NCBI GenBank assembly: GCA_006386115.1
Contig: VFIW01000073.1
Location: forward strand, 62,001-126,000
Reading direction: 5' to 3'
DNA from: Globisporangium splendens
Lineage: Eukaryota; Oomycota; Peronosporomycetes; Pythiales; Pythiaceae
Length of the DNA: 64,000 nt
Below the pieces are notes generated by a model that saw nothing but the letters and a program-made list of their open reading frames with translations, was not told the origin of the DNA and did not search any database. Positions 21,739-32,400 of this stretch are shown in pieces. The first letter of the stretch is position 1, and the number at the start of each line of letters is the position of its first letter. The translations under genes and the position numbers were made by a program.

Positions 21739-22416
21739 TTAATGGTGATGCTCGGCGTCTTTTGCTGCTGGTGTAGACTTGTGGTCATCGCCATGGTGTT
21801 CGGCTTCCTTAGGTGGTTCTGCGGCCCTGTGGTGGTCATCTCCAGCCGCCTCTTTCGCTTCAGGCTCTGCGTGTGCAGCCTTCGTGTCCGCTGCATGCGG
21901 TGCACCCGCATCAGCAGCCGTTGGCTTGCTATCCTCTTTCGTAGGAGTAGCCTCGGCATGAGGCTCAGCAGTCTTAGGTGCCTCGTCCTTCTTGGTCTCA
22001 GCTGCGGCATGATCGTCCTTCTTCGGAGCAGCAGCTTGCTTGCTTTCATTTGGCTTGTGTGCGGCATCCACGTCTCCAGCGTGTGGTGTATCGACAGCTG
22101 GAGTCGCTGCAGGCAACTTGTCGGTGTTCTTCTTGTGGCCATGCTCAGCTGCAGAAGCTGGAGCTGCCGCAGTGGCCGAGGATGGAGGTGTACCCTCGGT
22201 GTGGAGGTTCTTGCTGCTCTTCTTGTGCTCGTCGCTACTGCCACCAGAAGGCGTGGAAGGAGCCTTGGCTGCTGCGACCTCCTACTCGGCCGCCCAAATA
22301 TGCTTCAACTCGGCAAACTTCTCGGCGTCGTCGGCGTTCGAGTCCATGACCGCCTTGGGCTGCAGGAACTTGGCTGGGTTGTAGGCCGCATTCTCAATCG
22401 AACTCGCAGATCCCAT
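21739..22416 (-). pseudogene. probable N-myristoylated low-complexity protein with in-frame TAG
   Basis: ATG at 22416 opens MGSASSIENAAYNPAKF, which fits the N-myristoylation consensus (Gly2, Ser6). The frame reads 44 codons to a TAG at 22284-22282 and then continues in the same frame for another 180 codons without a stop to 21739. Codons right after the TAG already have the same Ala/Ser/Lys-rich coding character, and no intron fits around it. The downstream part is Ala/Glu/Lys/His-rich and disordered (DHAAAETKKDEAPKTAEPHA) and ends in EHHH. The TAG may be a GAG-to-TAG mutation, a sequence error or a readthrough site. The 44-aa upstream part alone would still be a membrane-anchored peptide. 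No family is recognised. Confidence 0.6.
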
Positions 22417-23740
22417 GGCTTTGGTGAGTTGGTGGCTTTGGAAGGTGAGGTGCACTTGCGCTGGCGTGAATTTGCGAATGAGGAAAGCAAGTGCCTCAGG
22501 GACAAAGCACGACCAGGGCAAGTGATCACCCTCCTTGAGTGAGTGAAGGCTATAATAGAGATGACATCCTGCTCCCTCATTCACTCGCACAGCTCAGATA
22601 ACTGGGGAGAGTGCGTAAATAGCTTTGATCAACCTAAGAATATACCGCAACCTAAGATAAGACCGAGTGATTCACCCAATTGCGCAGGCAAAATGCACCA
22701 CGAAGGCGCTCGAAGTCACACGATTCGCTGTTTCAACTAATCAAAGTCCCCACTTATCTTTGTCTGCCAATCACGCGTAGCGAGTAGATAGACCAGAAAC
22801 GGACATCTCCGTGTTTCTCCATGTGGAACGTACAGCAGGCTAGCAACCTTAGCTACAATGGGAGTCGAGGTAAACTGAGCGCTACTTTTTACACCGTAAA
22901 CCAGCCAACCAGAGCGATGCACGTGCCAAAGCAATTCTTAGGCAAAGCGCTTTGATTCAACGGACTTTGTCCGAGTTTCGATTGTTTGTGTGTCGTGACC
23001 ACAACAATCTGATTGGAGGCAGGTAGGCAGGCATGATAGTGCCAGCATTCTCTCCAACCACGAGTCCAAAGCCTTCCAGCCCTAAATGGTCCCTGCGCAC
23101 CGAGTGCAGCGACTATGTTACACCAAGCACCAAATGATCTAGTGCAGGCGCGCCATCACTTTCGGACGCGTCATCATGTCGGCGGTGACGCGCTGCTGGC
23201 GCAAATGCGCAAACGTCCAATCTGCTGTTTCGCCACGAGTGCCCCCATCACGCAACCACTCACCAATCGCAGCAGAAAAATCTCATGGCCTCTTGAGCTT
23301 ATAGTATCAATTTACAGAAATGAGTGCATTACACGTGACAAAAACGGTACACAAAGAATTCAAGACGAATATAAGCTATCGCATTCGAACAAAGCACGAT
23401 ACACAAAATTAGTTAGGCTCTACTGTACCCAATTTCTACACACGTTCATTTAAAGACTACACACATTCAAGAATAGACTGTATGACTTGTATGACTCCAA
23501 TGCAGCGTCTACTATCAAAATGTTGCATATCTATCTTCGGGTTGAAGAATGCCATCTCTCTCGCATCCCGCTTTTTCCGCCAATCACACCGCAAGTTGAA
23601 CCACCCGCCCCCAAAAACAAACCGACCAAGCACTCTGTATGGACGATCTCTTCATGAAGCTCGGATCGTTTTCCCCACCATATCGCAATTCGCTTCGCTC
23701 CGCGCGCACTCGAAGCCTCTAAGAGAAGAGAAAGATCACG
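22417..23740. other. intergenic, nothing firm
   Basis: About 1.3 kb between divergent genes. Short open frames exist on both strands without domain, bias or splice support. The last 100 bp contain pyrimidine-rich and CCACCATATCGCAATTCGC sequence that may be the aminotransferase promoter. Confidence 0.45.
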
Positions 23741-25674
23741 ATGCTGGTCCGCACCGCCGCGCTCCGCTCGCTCTCCTCCGCCATGCGCGGCGCCACCGCC
23801 AAGCGCAGCATCACCGTCGCCGTCGGCAACGACATCAACGTACGTAGCTGCTCATTGCTCCCCGAGATGCGGAATCGTATCTACGCTATGCAAGCAAGCG
23901 CTTGCTGCCAAGCAGAGTGTGTATGAGCCTTAATGTGGCTTGCATGTCCGCCATGGCGTTCATGGGTTGCGCCGTGTGGTACTCTCCCGTATGCACGGTG
24001 TTAAAATCAACGCTTGTCGACATGCGGACGTTGTGCATGCGGCTGAATGCGCAGTTTGTGGATTGCTGCATGATGTCGGCGCTTTGCAGGGTTTGCTGAC
24101 ATAAAGTGGATCTCTTTTCTCTCTCCCTCTCTCTCTATATGTGAATGACGATGATTAGTCCAAGAACTTGGAGATCCAGCGCATCAAGACACCAAAGACC
24201 AAGCTGCCGAAGGAGCAGTTGACGTTCGGCACGACGTTCACGGACCACATGCTCGAGATCGACTGGGAGCAGGGCAAGGGCTGGCAGAACCCGGTGATCC
24301 GTCCGTACGGCCCCATCGCGATGGATCCTGCGAGCTCGGCGCTCCACTACGCGCTCCAGGTATGGAAAGCATATCCTGTCGAGCAAAATGCGGTGGCACG
24401 AATTCAATTTGGCTAATATATATGGATTGCCTTTTGTATAGTGCTTTGAAGGCATGAAGGCGTACGTGGGTCCAAAGGGCGAGATCCGCTTGTTTCGTCC
24501 AGATATGAACATGAAGCGTCTTAATTCGTCCATGAAGCGTCTGCTGCTCCCTCAATTCGACAATGACGAATTGACGAACTGCTTGAAGTACGTGCATGCA
24601 CCTAACCTAGCAATTTGTCGCTGGGGAGAATGTCTTGTACTAAGCTGTTTGTCGATGTGTTTAATGCAACAGGGAGCTCATCAAGTTGGACAAGGACTGG
24701 GTGCCTGAGGGCGATGGCTACTCGTTGTACATCCGTCCAACTGGTATCAGTACCCACGTACGTATATCAGTCGCATCTTATTGCCTAGGGCACCTCTGCG
24801 ATATTACTTACAACGTGGCCATTGTTGTTGCCTTTTGCAGCCTTACATTGGTGTCGGCGCGTCGCTCAAGGCCAAGATTTTTATCATCTTGTCCCCTGTC
24901 GGCCCGTACTACCCTGAGGGCTTCAACCCAGTCAAGCTGTTCGCCAACGACACTTACGTCCGCGCGTGGCCTGGTGGTACCGGTGGCTTCAAGCTTGGCG
25001 CGTAAGTTTTCGCGCATTGCTTAGATAGTCCTGAGCTCGTGCATTGAACACTAGAGCTCACATTTTCCCCTTGTCATGCCATTGTAGCAACTACGCGCCT
25101 GGCATTATGCCACAAGCGGCTGCTGGCCAGAAGGGCTACTCGCAGAACCTGTGGATCTTCGGACCAGACCACGACGTTACAGAAGTCGGCACCATGAACC
25201 TGTTTATCCACTGGATCAACGAACAGGGCGAGAAGGAATTAATCACGCCACCACTCACGCGTGGCGATATCCTGCCGGGCATCACGCGTGACTCGATCCT
25301 GACGCTCGCGCGCGAGTGGGGCGAGTTCAAGGTCACGGAGGGCAACGTAAACATGAAGCAGGTTCAAAAGGCAGTCCACGAAGACCGTGTGCTCGAGATC
25401 TTTGGCTCGGGTACCGCGGCCGTTGTCTCACCGGTGTCGACGATCAACTACCTCGGTGAAGACCTGAACATCCCGCTCGATGGCAAGGACGGCAAGGCCG
25501 GCAAGCTCGCCGAGCGTGTGTGGAAGGAACTCTCGGACATCCAGGTGCGTCTGTTTATTGGACATGAGTGGAATGATGCAGAGAAGAAAACTAATGGACA
25601 ATCGCTCCTCTCTTGCGTGTTACCCTGTGCAGTACGGCCGCGTGGAACACCCATGGTCGGTGATCGTGGACTAA
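23741..25674 (+). CDS. BCAT: branched-chain amino acid aminotransferase, mitochondrial
   Basis: Seven exons (23741-23839, 24159-24359, 24442-24587, 24673-24757, 24841-25001, 25088-25544, 25633-25674) give 396 aa. All introns are GT-AG and keep phase. The first, 319 bp, is long for this locus. The enzyme moves the amino group of Leu, Ile or Val to 2-oxoglutarate using PLP. Exon 1 encodes an Arg/Ser/Ala-rich amphipathic presequence (LVRTAALRSLSSAMRGATAKR), consistent with mitochondrial import. Fold-type IV hallmarks follow: ALHYALQCFEGMKAY, RLFRPDMNMKRLNSS, SLYIRPTGI, and the PLP-lysine region GGFKLGANYAP with K228. Then GTMNLFIHW, LTRGDILPGITRDSIL and GSGTAAVVSPV. Length matches eukaryotic BCATs. 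The function is secure; the compartment is inferred. Confidence 0.95.
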
Positions 25675-25926
25675 GCAGAAGAAAGCACTTTGTAAGTCCC
25701 ACACATGTTCTAGGCTCTTCTATCCAATGCAACCTTCATTTATACACCACACGGTATTACGAGTTATGGATGGCACGAAAAAGCAAAGCATGAGCCAAAG
25801 CAAAGCCAAGATACAACAACCGGGGAGCGCAGCTTCACGCCTCGATCCAAACAGCAACTCATGCATTCACCACACATTTATCTCACCAGTCGCAATGGCG
25901 GGTTGAGCTTTCGCGTCAAGGAGTTG

Positions 25927-26808
25927 TCACACTTCCACTACGTTCCACATGGACTCACAGTCGCTCACATCATCGCTATTATCACCGCTCCTGACTTCGC
26001 GTTGTATCACCTTCTCCGAGCGAATGACGAAAGAAATCTCGGTCTTGACACCATTTTCGTCATCTTCTCGCGCATTTTGCTCGCTGTCACCGTCCGAGCG
26101 GCGCCGAGAACGACGAAGTTGGCGACGGCTTCGATGACTAGTACGAGGACTGGCAGTGCTGTCGTCTCCTCCACTGTGAGTTCGTGCGCGACGCTTCTTG
26201 TCAAAGTTTTTTTGGTTCGCGATCGAGCGGAGACGGTGGAGCGCGCAAAAGCTATGCAGCTCGCCATTCCTCTTGTACGTTCGAGGCGCCGAGCACCGTC
26301 CTTTGCGATACGTGCATCGTCGTCGCGGATCATCACAAGCAGCTTCATTGCTTTCACCTGGGTGTTGTGCATCGCCACCCTCGAGTTTTGCTTCCAGATC
26401 GAATTGCACTGGCGGCATGTACACGATGACATCGGAGTTGAGCAAGGACTGGAAACTGGTTTCAAGCCCATTTGTTCTGGTCGGGACTGGAGGCATCGCG
26501 AGTTGCTGAGCAAATCCGTTGCCATGGTTGTCTTCGTCGGCAATATCTACACCATCCAAGTCCACGGCAGCCGCTTCATCGAACGTCGGGCAATCAAACT
26601 GCGCGAGTGCTGCGGCGTCAACATCAAGCTGCAAATCCAACGCGTGCGGAAGCACCACGACAGGCACTGACACAATACTCGCACCAGAGCCGCTCGTAGA
26701 CGCATGAGCAGCTTGCTCCTTGGACCACATCGTGGCTGGCTCGCATAGTTGTGCGTTCTGAGGTGCACCGACGGCTGGCGATGCGTCTCTATCGGCTGAG
26801 GATGCCAT
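25927..26808 (-). CDS. Cys/His zinc-motif protein 1, putative nuclear regulator
   Basis: A single-exon 293-aa protein. A compact Cys/His motif begins at residue 165 with spacing C-x6-C-x12-H-x2-C-x2-H, embedded in CTYRKGRCSAPRTYKRNG and then LHSFCALHR. A basic SIANQKNFDKKRRAR tail follows. The spacing suggests binding of one zinc ion, and the dense basic residues (RSRRQLRRSRRR) suggest nuclear or nucleic-acid binding; both are inference. The N-terminal half is acidic/hydrophobic and could act as an activation region. Two further copies of the same architecture and identical length lie in the palindrome (27443-28324 and 46040-46921). The shared core is YRxGxC...RTYKxNGxLHxxC. I do not know a named family. 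It converges with BCAT, 252 bp apart. Confidence 0.7.
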   Translation of the reverse strand: MASSADRDASPAVGAPQNAQLCEPATMWSKEQAAHASTSGSGASIVSVPVVVLPHALDLQLDVDAAALAQFDCPTFDEAAAVDLDGVDIADEDNHGNGFAQQLAMPPVPTRTNGLETSFQSLLNSDVIVYMPPVQFDLEAKLEGGDAQHPGESNEAACDDPRRRCTYRKGRCSAPRTYKRNGELHSFCALHRLRSIANQKNFDKKRRARTHSGGDDSTASPRTSHRSRRQLRRSRRRSDGDSEQNAREDDENGVKTEISFVIRSEKVIQREVRSGDNSDDVSDCESMWNVVEV

Positions 26809-27119
26809 TTCAGTGCGTGTGCTGACGACCCGCAGTCTCTAAGATGAAATGCGTCTGCGCAAATGTAGACGATGCGCACACCTTCTCGATTGCAGGAAGT
26901 CGTGTCTGTGTCGTGTCTCACTTGTGTCGGAAAGTGACTGAAAGTTTGTATGGTGTCTCAAAATGTCCGACTGCAGACACAAGTGGACTTATTTGCAGTC
27001 ACACTCAGCAGCAATTTCGCTTATTTACCAATGTTTTGTGCATTATGGTGGTGTGTGCGCACAGCAGTTGACAGCAAGCGATTGACAGCCAGCAGTACGT
27101 TTCTCCCCCCACAAAACTG
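26809..27119. other. unique DNA between zinc-motif gene 1 and the palindrome
   Basis: The upstream region of zinc-motif gene 1. It ends at the outer breakpoint of the left arm, in a C-tract (TTTCTCCCCCCAC near 27100-27112). No gene seen. Confidence 0.45.
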
Positions 27120-27442
27120 CAAGCAGTTCAAGTGAAAATGGCTACGACGATGGATGCCACTTGCATGTAGGAAAACGATTGATTATTTTCGCCTGTATTC
27201 ACGCAATAAATGTTGACTGCAAAACCACGGGGCGTATTTGTTGCGTAGCTGAAGGTCTCAAAAGAATACAGGAACTGCTAAAGCTGCACTCACTGCTTCA
27301 CACAATGAGTACATCAAAGCTACTTTGCTCTCTCCATCTCACATGCAGAAATGAAGGCAACGCCAAGAAGACGTGACGGACGACCGCTCTTGACACGGGA
27401 GTATCGATACAGGTCAGATCCGAAGCTTGACGGACAAGTGTT

Positions 27443-28324
27443 TCATATCGAGAGCGAGTCCATCGAGCTGATGGACTGCAGTGGCCACGCCATCAGGAAT
27501 TGCGTGAGCGCCGGTACTTGAAGTTGTAGCAGCTGATTCGGATCGAGAACGAGTGTAAACGCCTGGAAGAAATCCTCGCCGCCATCTCCTCGATACAGCG
27601 GTGATGCTTCTAACCGGCGACTACGTCTTGTGCCTTTTCTGGTTTTGTTCGGTTTTGCAGTATCCTGTGGCCGTTTAGCTGGCTGTCTTGGATTGCATTG
27701 CGATTTACTTCGTGACGTCTTGCGTGGGACGACACTTTTGCTGAAACGCTGGCGCTTCTTGCTGTCAAATGCCTTTTGGTTCACACAGGACTTCGCACGA
27801 TGCCATTCACACAATGTATGCAGTGCGCCGTTCTTCTTGTAGGTGCGAAGCTGTGCACATTTGCCGTTGCGATATCGACATTGGGTATCTGGATCATATC
27901 GGGAGATTGCTTCGCTAAACGTTGAGCCATCTGAGGGTTGCTGATTCGCCGTGCTTGGAGGGATAGCATATTCCACGCCGCAACACTGGTTTTCCGCAAT
28001 ACTCTCGATGAGCTCACCAAAGCGGAGCGGAGTCGAGTCTGCCTCAGTTTCTTCTTTCAATGGTGATCGGAGATCCGAATGCGTCGCTGGGATCGAGATG
28101 CTGATGTCGAGTATTTCCAGGCAGTCGTCATGCAGCTTTAACCTCGCGCCTTTTTCGTTCGGCCTCGATTCTGAAAGAAGCAACGATGTCTCAAAAGCAC
28201 GATCACAATCGAGCGGAGACGCTGCGAGGGACACCTCGCCGCTCTTCAGCACGGTTGTGTGCACGAGACTTGAGAGTGCAGGTGGCAAAGATACCTGGGA
28301 TGAGAAACCTTGCTGTAGGCTCAT
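27443..28324 (-). CDS. Cys/His zinc-motif protein 2 (left-arm copy)
   Basis: A 293-aa protein from the ATG at 28324 (MSLQQGFSSQVSLPP). The same C-x6-C-x12-H-x2-C-x2-H motif starts at residue 149 (CRYRNGKCAQLRTYKKNG), followed by AFDSKKRQR and a KR-rich tail. A hydrophobic C-terminus (DPNQLLQLQVPALTQFLMAW) is predicted helical. The length equals that of zinc-motif protein 1, but the sequences differ widely outside the motif, so this is an older paralogue. An in-frame ATG at 28420 would add 32 residues, but those codons come from an inserted LINE end and I regard them as upstream noise. Protein identical to the right-arm copy at 46040-46921. Role unknown; DNA or RNA binding is plausible. Confidence 0.7.
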   Translation of the reverse strand: MSLQQGFSSQVSLPPALSSLVHTTVLKSGEVSLAASPLDCDRAFETSLLLSESRPNEKGARLKLHDDCLEILDISISIPATHSDLRSPLKEETEADSTPLRFGELIESIAENQCCGVEYAIPPSTANQQPSDGSTFSEAISRYDPDTQCRYRNGKCAQLRTYKKNGALHTLCEWHRAKSCVNQKAFDSKKRQRFSKSVVPRKTSRSKSQCNPRQPAKRPQDTAKPNKTRKGTRRSRRLEASPLYRGDGGEDFFQAFTLVLDPNQLLQLQVPALTQFLMAWPLQSISSMDSLSI

Positions 28325-28386
28325 GTTGGTTCTGATTCTCCACAGCAAAATACCGAATGTGAGTATGAAACGCGAGAATTTATCTT

Positions 28387-28437
28387 TTATCTTTATAAGG
28401 TGAGGTATATTTAGGTTCATCGTCGTGACCTACAATA
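28387..28437 (-). mobile_element. micro-insertion: last ~50 bp of the LINE (left arm)
   Basis: CTTTATAAGGTGAGGTATAT through GACCTACAATA matches, on the minus strand, the extreme 3' end of the four large LINEs. It is flanked by direct copies of GAATTTATCTTTTAT (about 28372-28386 and 28443-28457), the target-site duplication. It lies just upstream of zinc-motif gene 2. The right arm carries the same insertion at about 45927-45977, so it predates the duplication. Confidence 0.75.
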
Positions 28438-28881
28438 AAGGATGAATTTATCTTTTATGATGTGAGAAAGAGCGCGGCATGCAATAAGATCCAATCTTTT
28501 GACTTGCAGGCGAATTTCAATCGACAGCAGTACAAACCAAGGATTTACTACTCCAGTCTCCAGTTGTTGCCACGATGAGCGTTTGCAGGTGCCACACGAG
28601 ACAAGGCTATAGCATATAGTCCGGGACTGCGTGTTCGCGGCAGTGGTTTCCAAACGTCCACTTGAGTTCTATTCTGACGTAATACAAATCAAACAGCGCA
28701 TTTCGCTCAAACAAATGTTTGACTCTAAGTGTTGTTTGTCAGACACAGTGTGTTCGCATGATCTCTCTTCTTAACACAGTCCCTACCAGCTATCCAACAC
28801 AACAATGATGTCGAGAGCCGCTGTCCATCGCTGATGCTTCATGCTCTGGACCCTTGGCACGGCGACTGACGCCAAAAAGGA

Positions 28882-28974
28882 TGAATCTGGGTCTCGCGGT
28901 TCGCCTCGTACCGCGTTTTTGTGTGTCCGCGGTCGCTATTTTCTACGTTTACATATCAATTCTGCGTAATTGTG
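28882..28974 (+). pseudogene. relic of the multi-TM family N-terminus (left arm)
   Basis: The plus strand reads MNLGLAVRLVPRFCVSAVAI then FYVYISILRN before a TAG. This matches the signal-anchor region of the neighbouring multi-TM gene (LVRRLCVLAAAIFYAYASI). The following 450 bp contain stops in all frames and only scattered coding-like pieces. It faces the intact family member tail to tail, so the family once had a second member here. The mirrored copy is at about 45390-45482 on the minus strand. Confidence 0.55.
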
Positions 28975-29479
28975 GCCGAACTGCAAAATGGCGTTAGTGC
29001 GATCGCGGACTGCGACACCTTCTGAACGTAATCCTCAAGTTTGCCGACAGCTTTGACTGTAATGTCGGTGTGGTCGCAGACGACGGGTTCTTTCTCCGAC
29101 GAGCTTGCTCACCATCATATCAAGGCTCGAACACATATTGGCGAGTCTGTGATACAGAGGCGGCCGCGTACGTGATGCCGGCATTTTCTGCGTGTGCGCC
29201 GATAGCCCATCGTCTTCGAAATGAATGGCCACTCACGCTGTAGACGAATGAGCGCAAGATCTCGATGCTCAGACGGTACAGTGCAGAATGTACGTTGTGT
29301 GCGTGCACTTTCTCGGCAGAGACAGCGGTTGAAACTATCAATGCAATTCTCTTCTATCCGACTTTTATGAGAAAGGTCGCACTTTTGCGGATCTAGTCTA
29401 CTCTTTGTATGAACTGCTAAGCAAGAATGCTCACGTTGAGCACCAGCAAGCCGGTCCATGTGAGCGTGTTCGGATACAC

Positions 29480-29493
29480 TACTTGCACAGTTT
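29480..29493 (+). repeat. target-site duplication of LINE A, 5' copy
   Basis: TACTTGCACAGTTT occurs here and again at 33940-33953, exactly bordering LINE A. It marks target-primed insertion into the multi-TM gene. Confidence 0.85.
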
Positions 29494-32400
29494 CACAATG
29501 GAGTCACGATCCGGGTAGCTGCTCCTGACAAGGTGATCCAAAGCAAGAAACCTCGAGTTGTCTATCCACTTCCGAAGAATGCAGCGGCGCATGCGGCGAG
29601 TATTGGAAAAGATTTCTTCGAAAAAGCCCATGATCAACTTGATGAGTTACGTGGACGTTACTCTTCGCCTCGTGATTATGCTCTGGCCACAGCAAATTGG
29701 TGGGATGAAGCCAAGATCGCGCTCAGGATCGGGTACCTTGAAGCCAAAAAATCGTACTTCGCCAGATTGAATCAAGGATACAAGAAGAAAATCCAGAGGT
29801 TGCAACGACGCCTCTCAGAATCAGAAGCGCAGATGCTCGATCACTCTGGTGGAGCGGCAGGTGATCAAAACGTGGAGTTGTCGCAAGAGTTTCTTACCAC
29901 CGCCACGAGTATTCGTCGTGCCATTGCAGAATGCAAATCTAAGTGGCAGGCTTCAAAACGGGACCGCATTTTTCGGGAGCACATGCATCATGAACGAAAA
30001 ACGAGCAAATCCTTCTACAAGCGAATCTCGACCAAGTTCCTTGACAACACTATCTTCACACTCGGTGGCACAGCGACTTACGGACCCATGTGTTCACGAG
30101 AACTTGCTGACGACATGGGAGAAGGATGGAAAACAATCATGCAACAGGCGCCCACTCTGCAAACTGACATCGATCAAATCCTTGATCCAGGAACAGCTAT
30201 TCCTCCGTCGGACAGATTAGGCTTCCTGCTCAAACAGATCGATTCGAGTGAAATTAAACAGGCTGTGAAGAAATGCAAGAGAGGCAAAGCTCACGGTCCT
30301 GACGAACTCGGCAATGACTGGTACAGAGACCATTGTGACGAGATTACCGGTCTATTCGAGCGACTTTTCAACTTGTGGATACCCGAATGCGTTCTACCAA
30401 GTTCGTTCAGTGAAGCCCATATTCACTGCATAAAAAAGTCCGTCTCTGCTGCATCGCCGCTGGACTACAGGCCAATTGCACTCCTCAACTCTGATTACAA
30501 AATATTCACACGGATATTTGCAACCAGATTACGAACTGCGCTCTCTTGGCTTATCCATCACATGCAAGCTGGTTTCGTTCCAGGGCGAGCAATCCCGACT
30601 ACGATCGATGTGTTATTGGCTGCGCAACAGCGGGCCACAAGCGACCTCGCCATGTCCAGAGCGATCGCGTTGCTCCTTGATTTTGCTAAAGCCTATGATT
30701 CACTCGATCGCAGCTTTCTGGCACAAGCGCTCCAGCATCTTGGATTTCCACTGAAGTTCGTACACTTAGTGAAGGTGTTACACTCTCAAACCACTTACAA
30801 GTTCATTGTCAACGGTTTCCTGTCGAGAAAGTACAACGTAACATCCGGGATTCGTCAAGGATGTCCGCTGGCCCCTCTTCTCTTCATCTTGGCGTTAGAG
30901 GTTCTTTATCGGAAAATCGAAGCGAGTGACGAAATACACGGCGTGGAACTCCAGGCAGCAGGATGCGCAACTGAAGTCAGACTTGGAGGATACGCAGACG
31001 ACACGACCATTTATCTTAGCGATCCCAAGGATATTAACGCCGTGTTTGCAATCCTGGACAAATATGGAGCAGCCTCTGGGCTTCGAGTCAATCGGCACAA
31101 ATCTGCAGTATTACCGCTGAACAAGGAATATAGCCCCACCGAAGAGTCAGTCAGCGACATTCATGTGCTACAACGTGAGGAACATTGCCGCTACCTCGGT
31201 ATCCAAGTCGGACAAACGCCTTCGAATGCAATTAACTGGTCCAAGTGCATCCAAGCCTTACGTGTCAGACTTCGACTTGTGCGTCTCAAAACTCACTCTG
31301 TCGCCCAACGCGCAACAATTGCCAGTGCCGTCATCATACCCAAAGTGCTTTATGTGGCCAGGCACTCCTGGCCCTCTACGGCTATTGTCAATCAGCTACA
31401 CGACCTAGTGAAACAATTTATCTGGGGCTCAAGGAATGGTAAGCCTGCGAAACCGTGGATGAAGGAAGAACAAGCCGAACTCAAAAAAAATGAATGGAGG
31501 CTTGTCAGTACCCAACATCAGAACTGAGCTGATGACGATGAGTGCCACAGCAGTCTCCAAATGGGCAATCACAACCTCTCACATCGATCAGGTCATTGGG
31601 AAATCTTGCTGCACAACACAAGGGCTTCTTCGACGTACATCACGCCGCTCGATGCAATTCCAAGGCGGTCACTCCAGCTTCGTGATAACATGTGGGCAAC
31701 TGGCGCAGCATTATGTGCGTCGCTCCATTCTCGACCCTACGAGCCCAGAGAACGTGATAATGTACGTTTGTGTTACGAGCACTTCAAGTCGACAATTGTG
31801 CAGACTCAATGGGACGGCGATGTGTTCCAGATCGACCTCAGCTCTAAAATGTCTGACAGGCTTCCAGGTATCATCGCTGAAGGACGAAGGCTACGTGGGA
31901 CATTCTGTGCAGAATGGTTGCCATACATGACCTCGACTGCAGATGGGTGGCTTCTTGATTCCAACGGCTCCCCTTACAAGCTTGCTCACACATCATTATC
32001 AGTTGGAACAGCACAACTGGGTGACATACTTCGATGGGAGTGGATAAGACCAGGAGTGCTTAACTTAATCCCAACATGTGGAATCTCCGGATTCTCCCGG
32101 CCGTCTATTCGAGCGCTCGAGCGGTTATGTGCTACGTTGGTATCCAACTTCCCACAGCTTCTGTATCGACCACAGCAAACAAATGTGCTTCGGCTGTACA
32201 ACGGGGAACGTCATTATAACCACGAATGGCATCTGCACACCAGTGAAGCAACTCTGACCCACGTCGACACGACCCTAGTCAAAGCTACGCATACAATTCA
32301 CTCCGCAATGGACTGTGACGTCGTGGCAACAAGAGACTTGAACGGGCAGAAGGTGTCGTTCCGTGCACATCCGCGTTTCACAAGAATCGTGCAACTATGG

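Noticed and set aside
12825..22284. A changed genetic code with TAG as a sense codon
   Set aside because: TAG ends several clear genes (HAD-like, YIP1, multi-TM), so the standard code applies. The in-frame TAGs are local.
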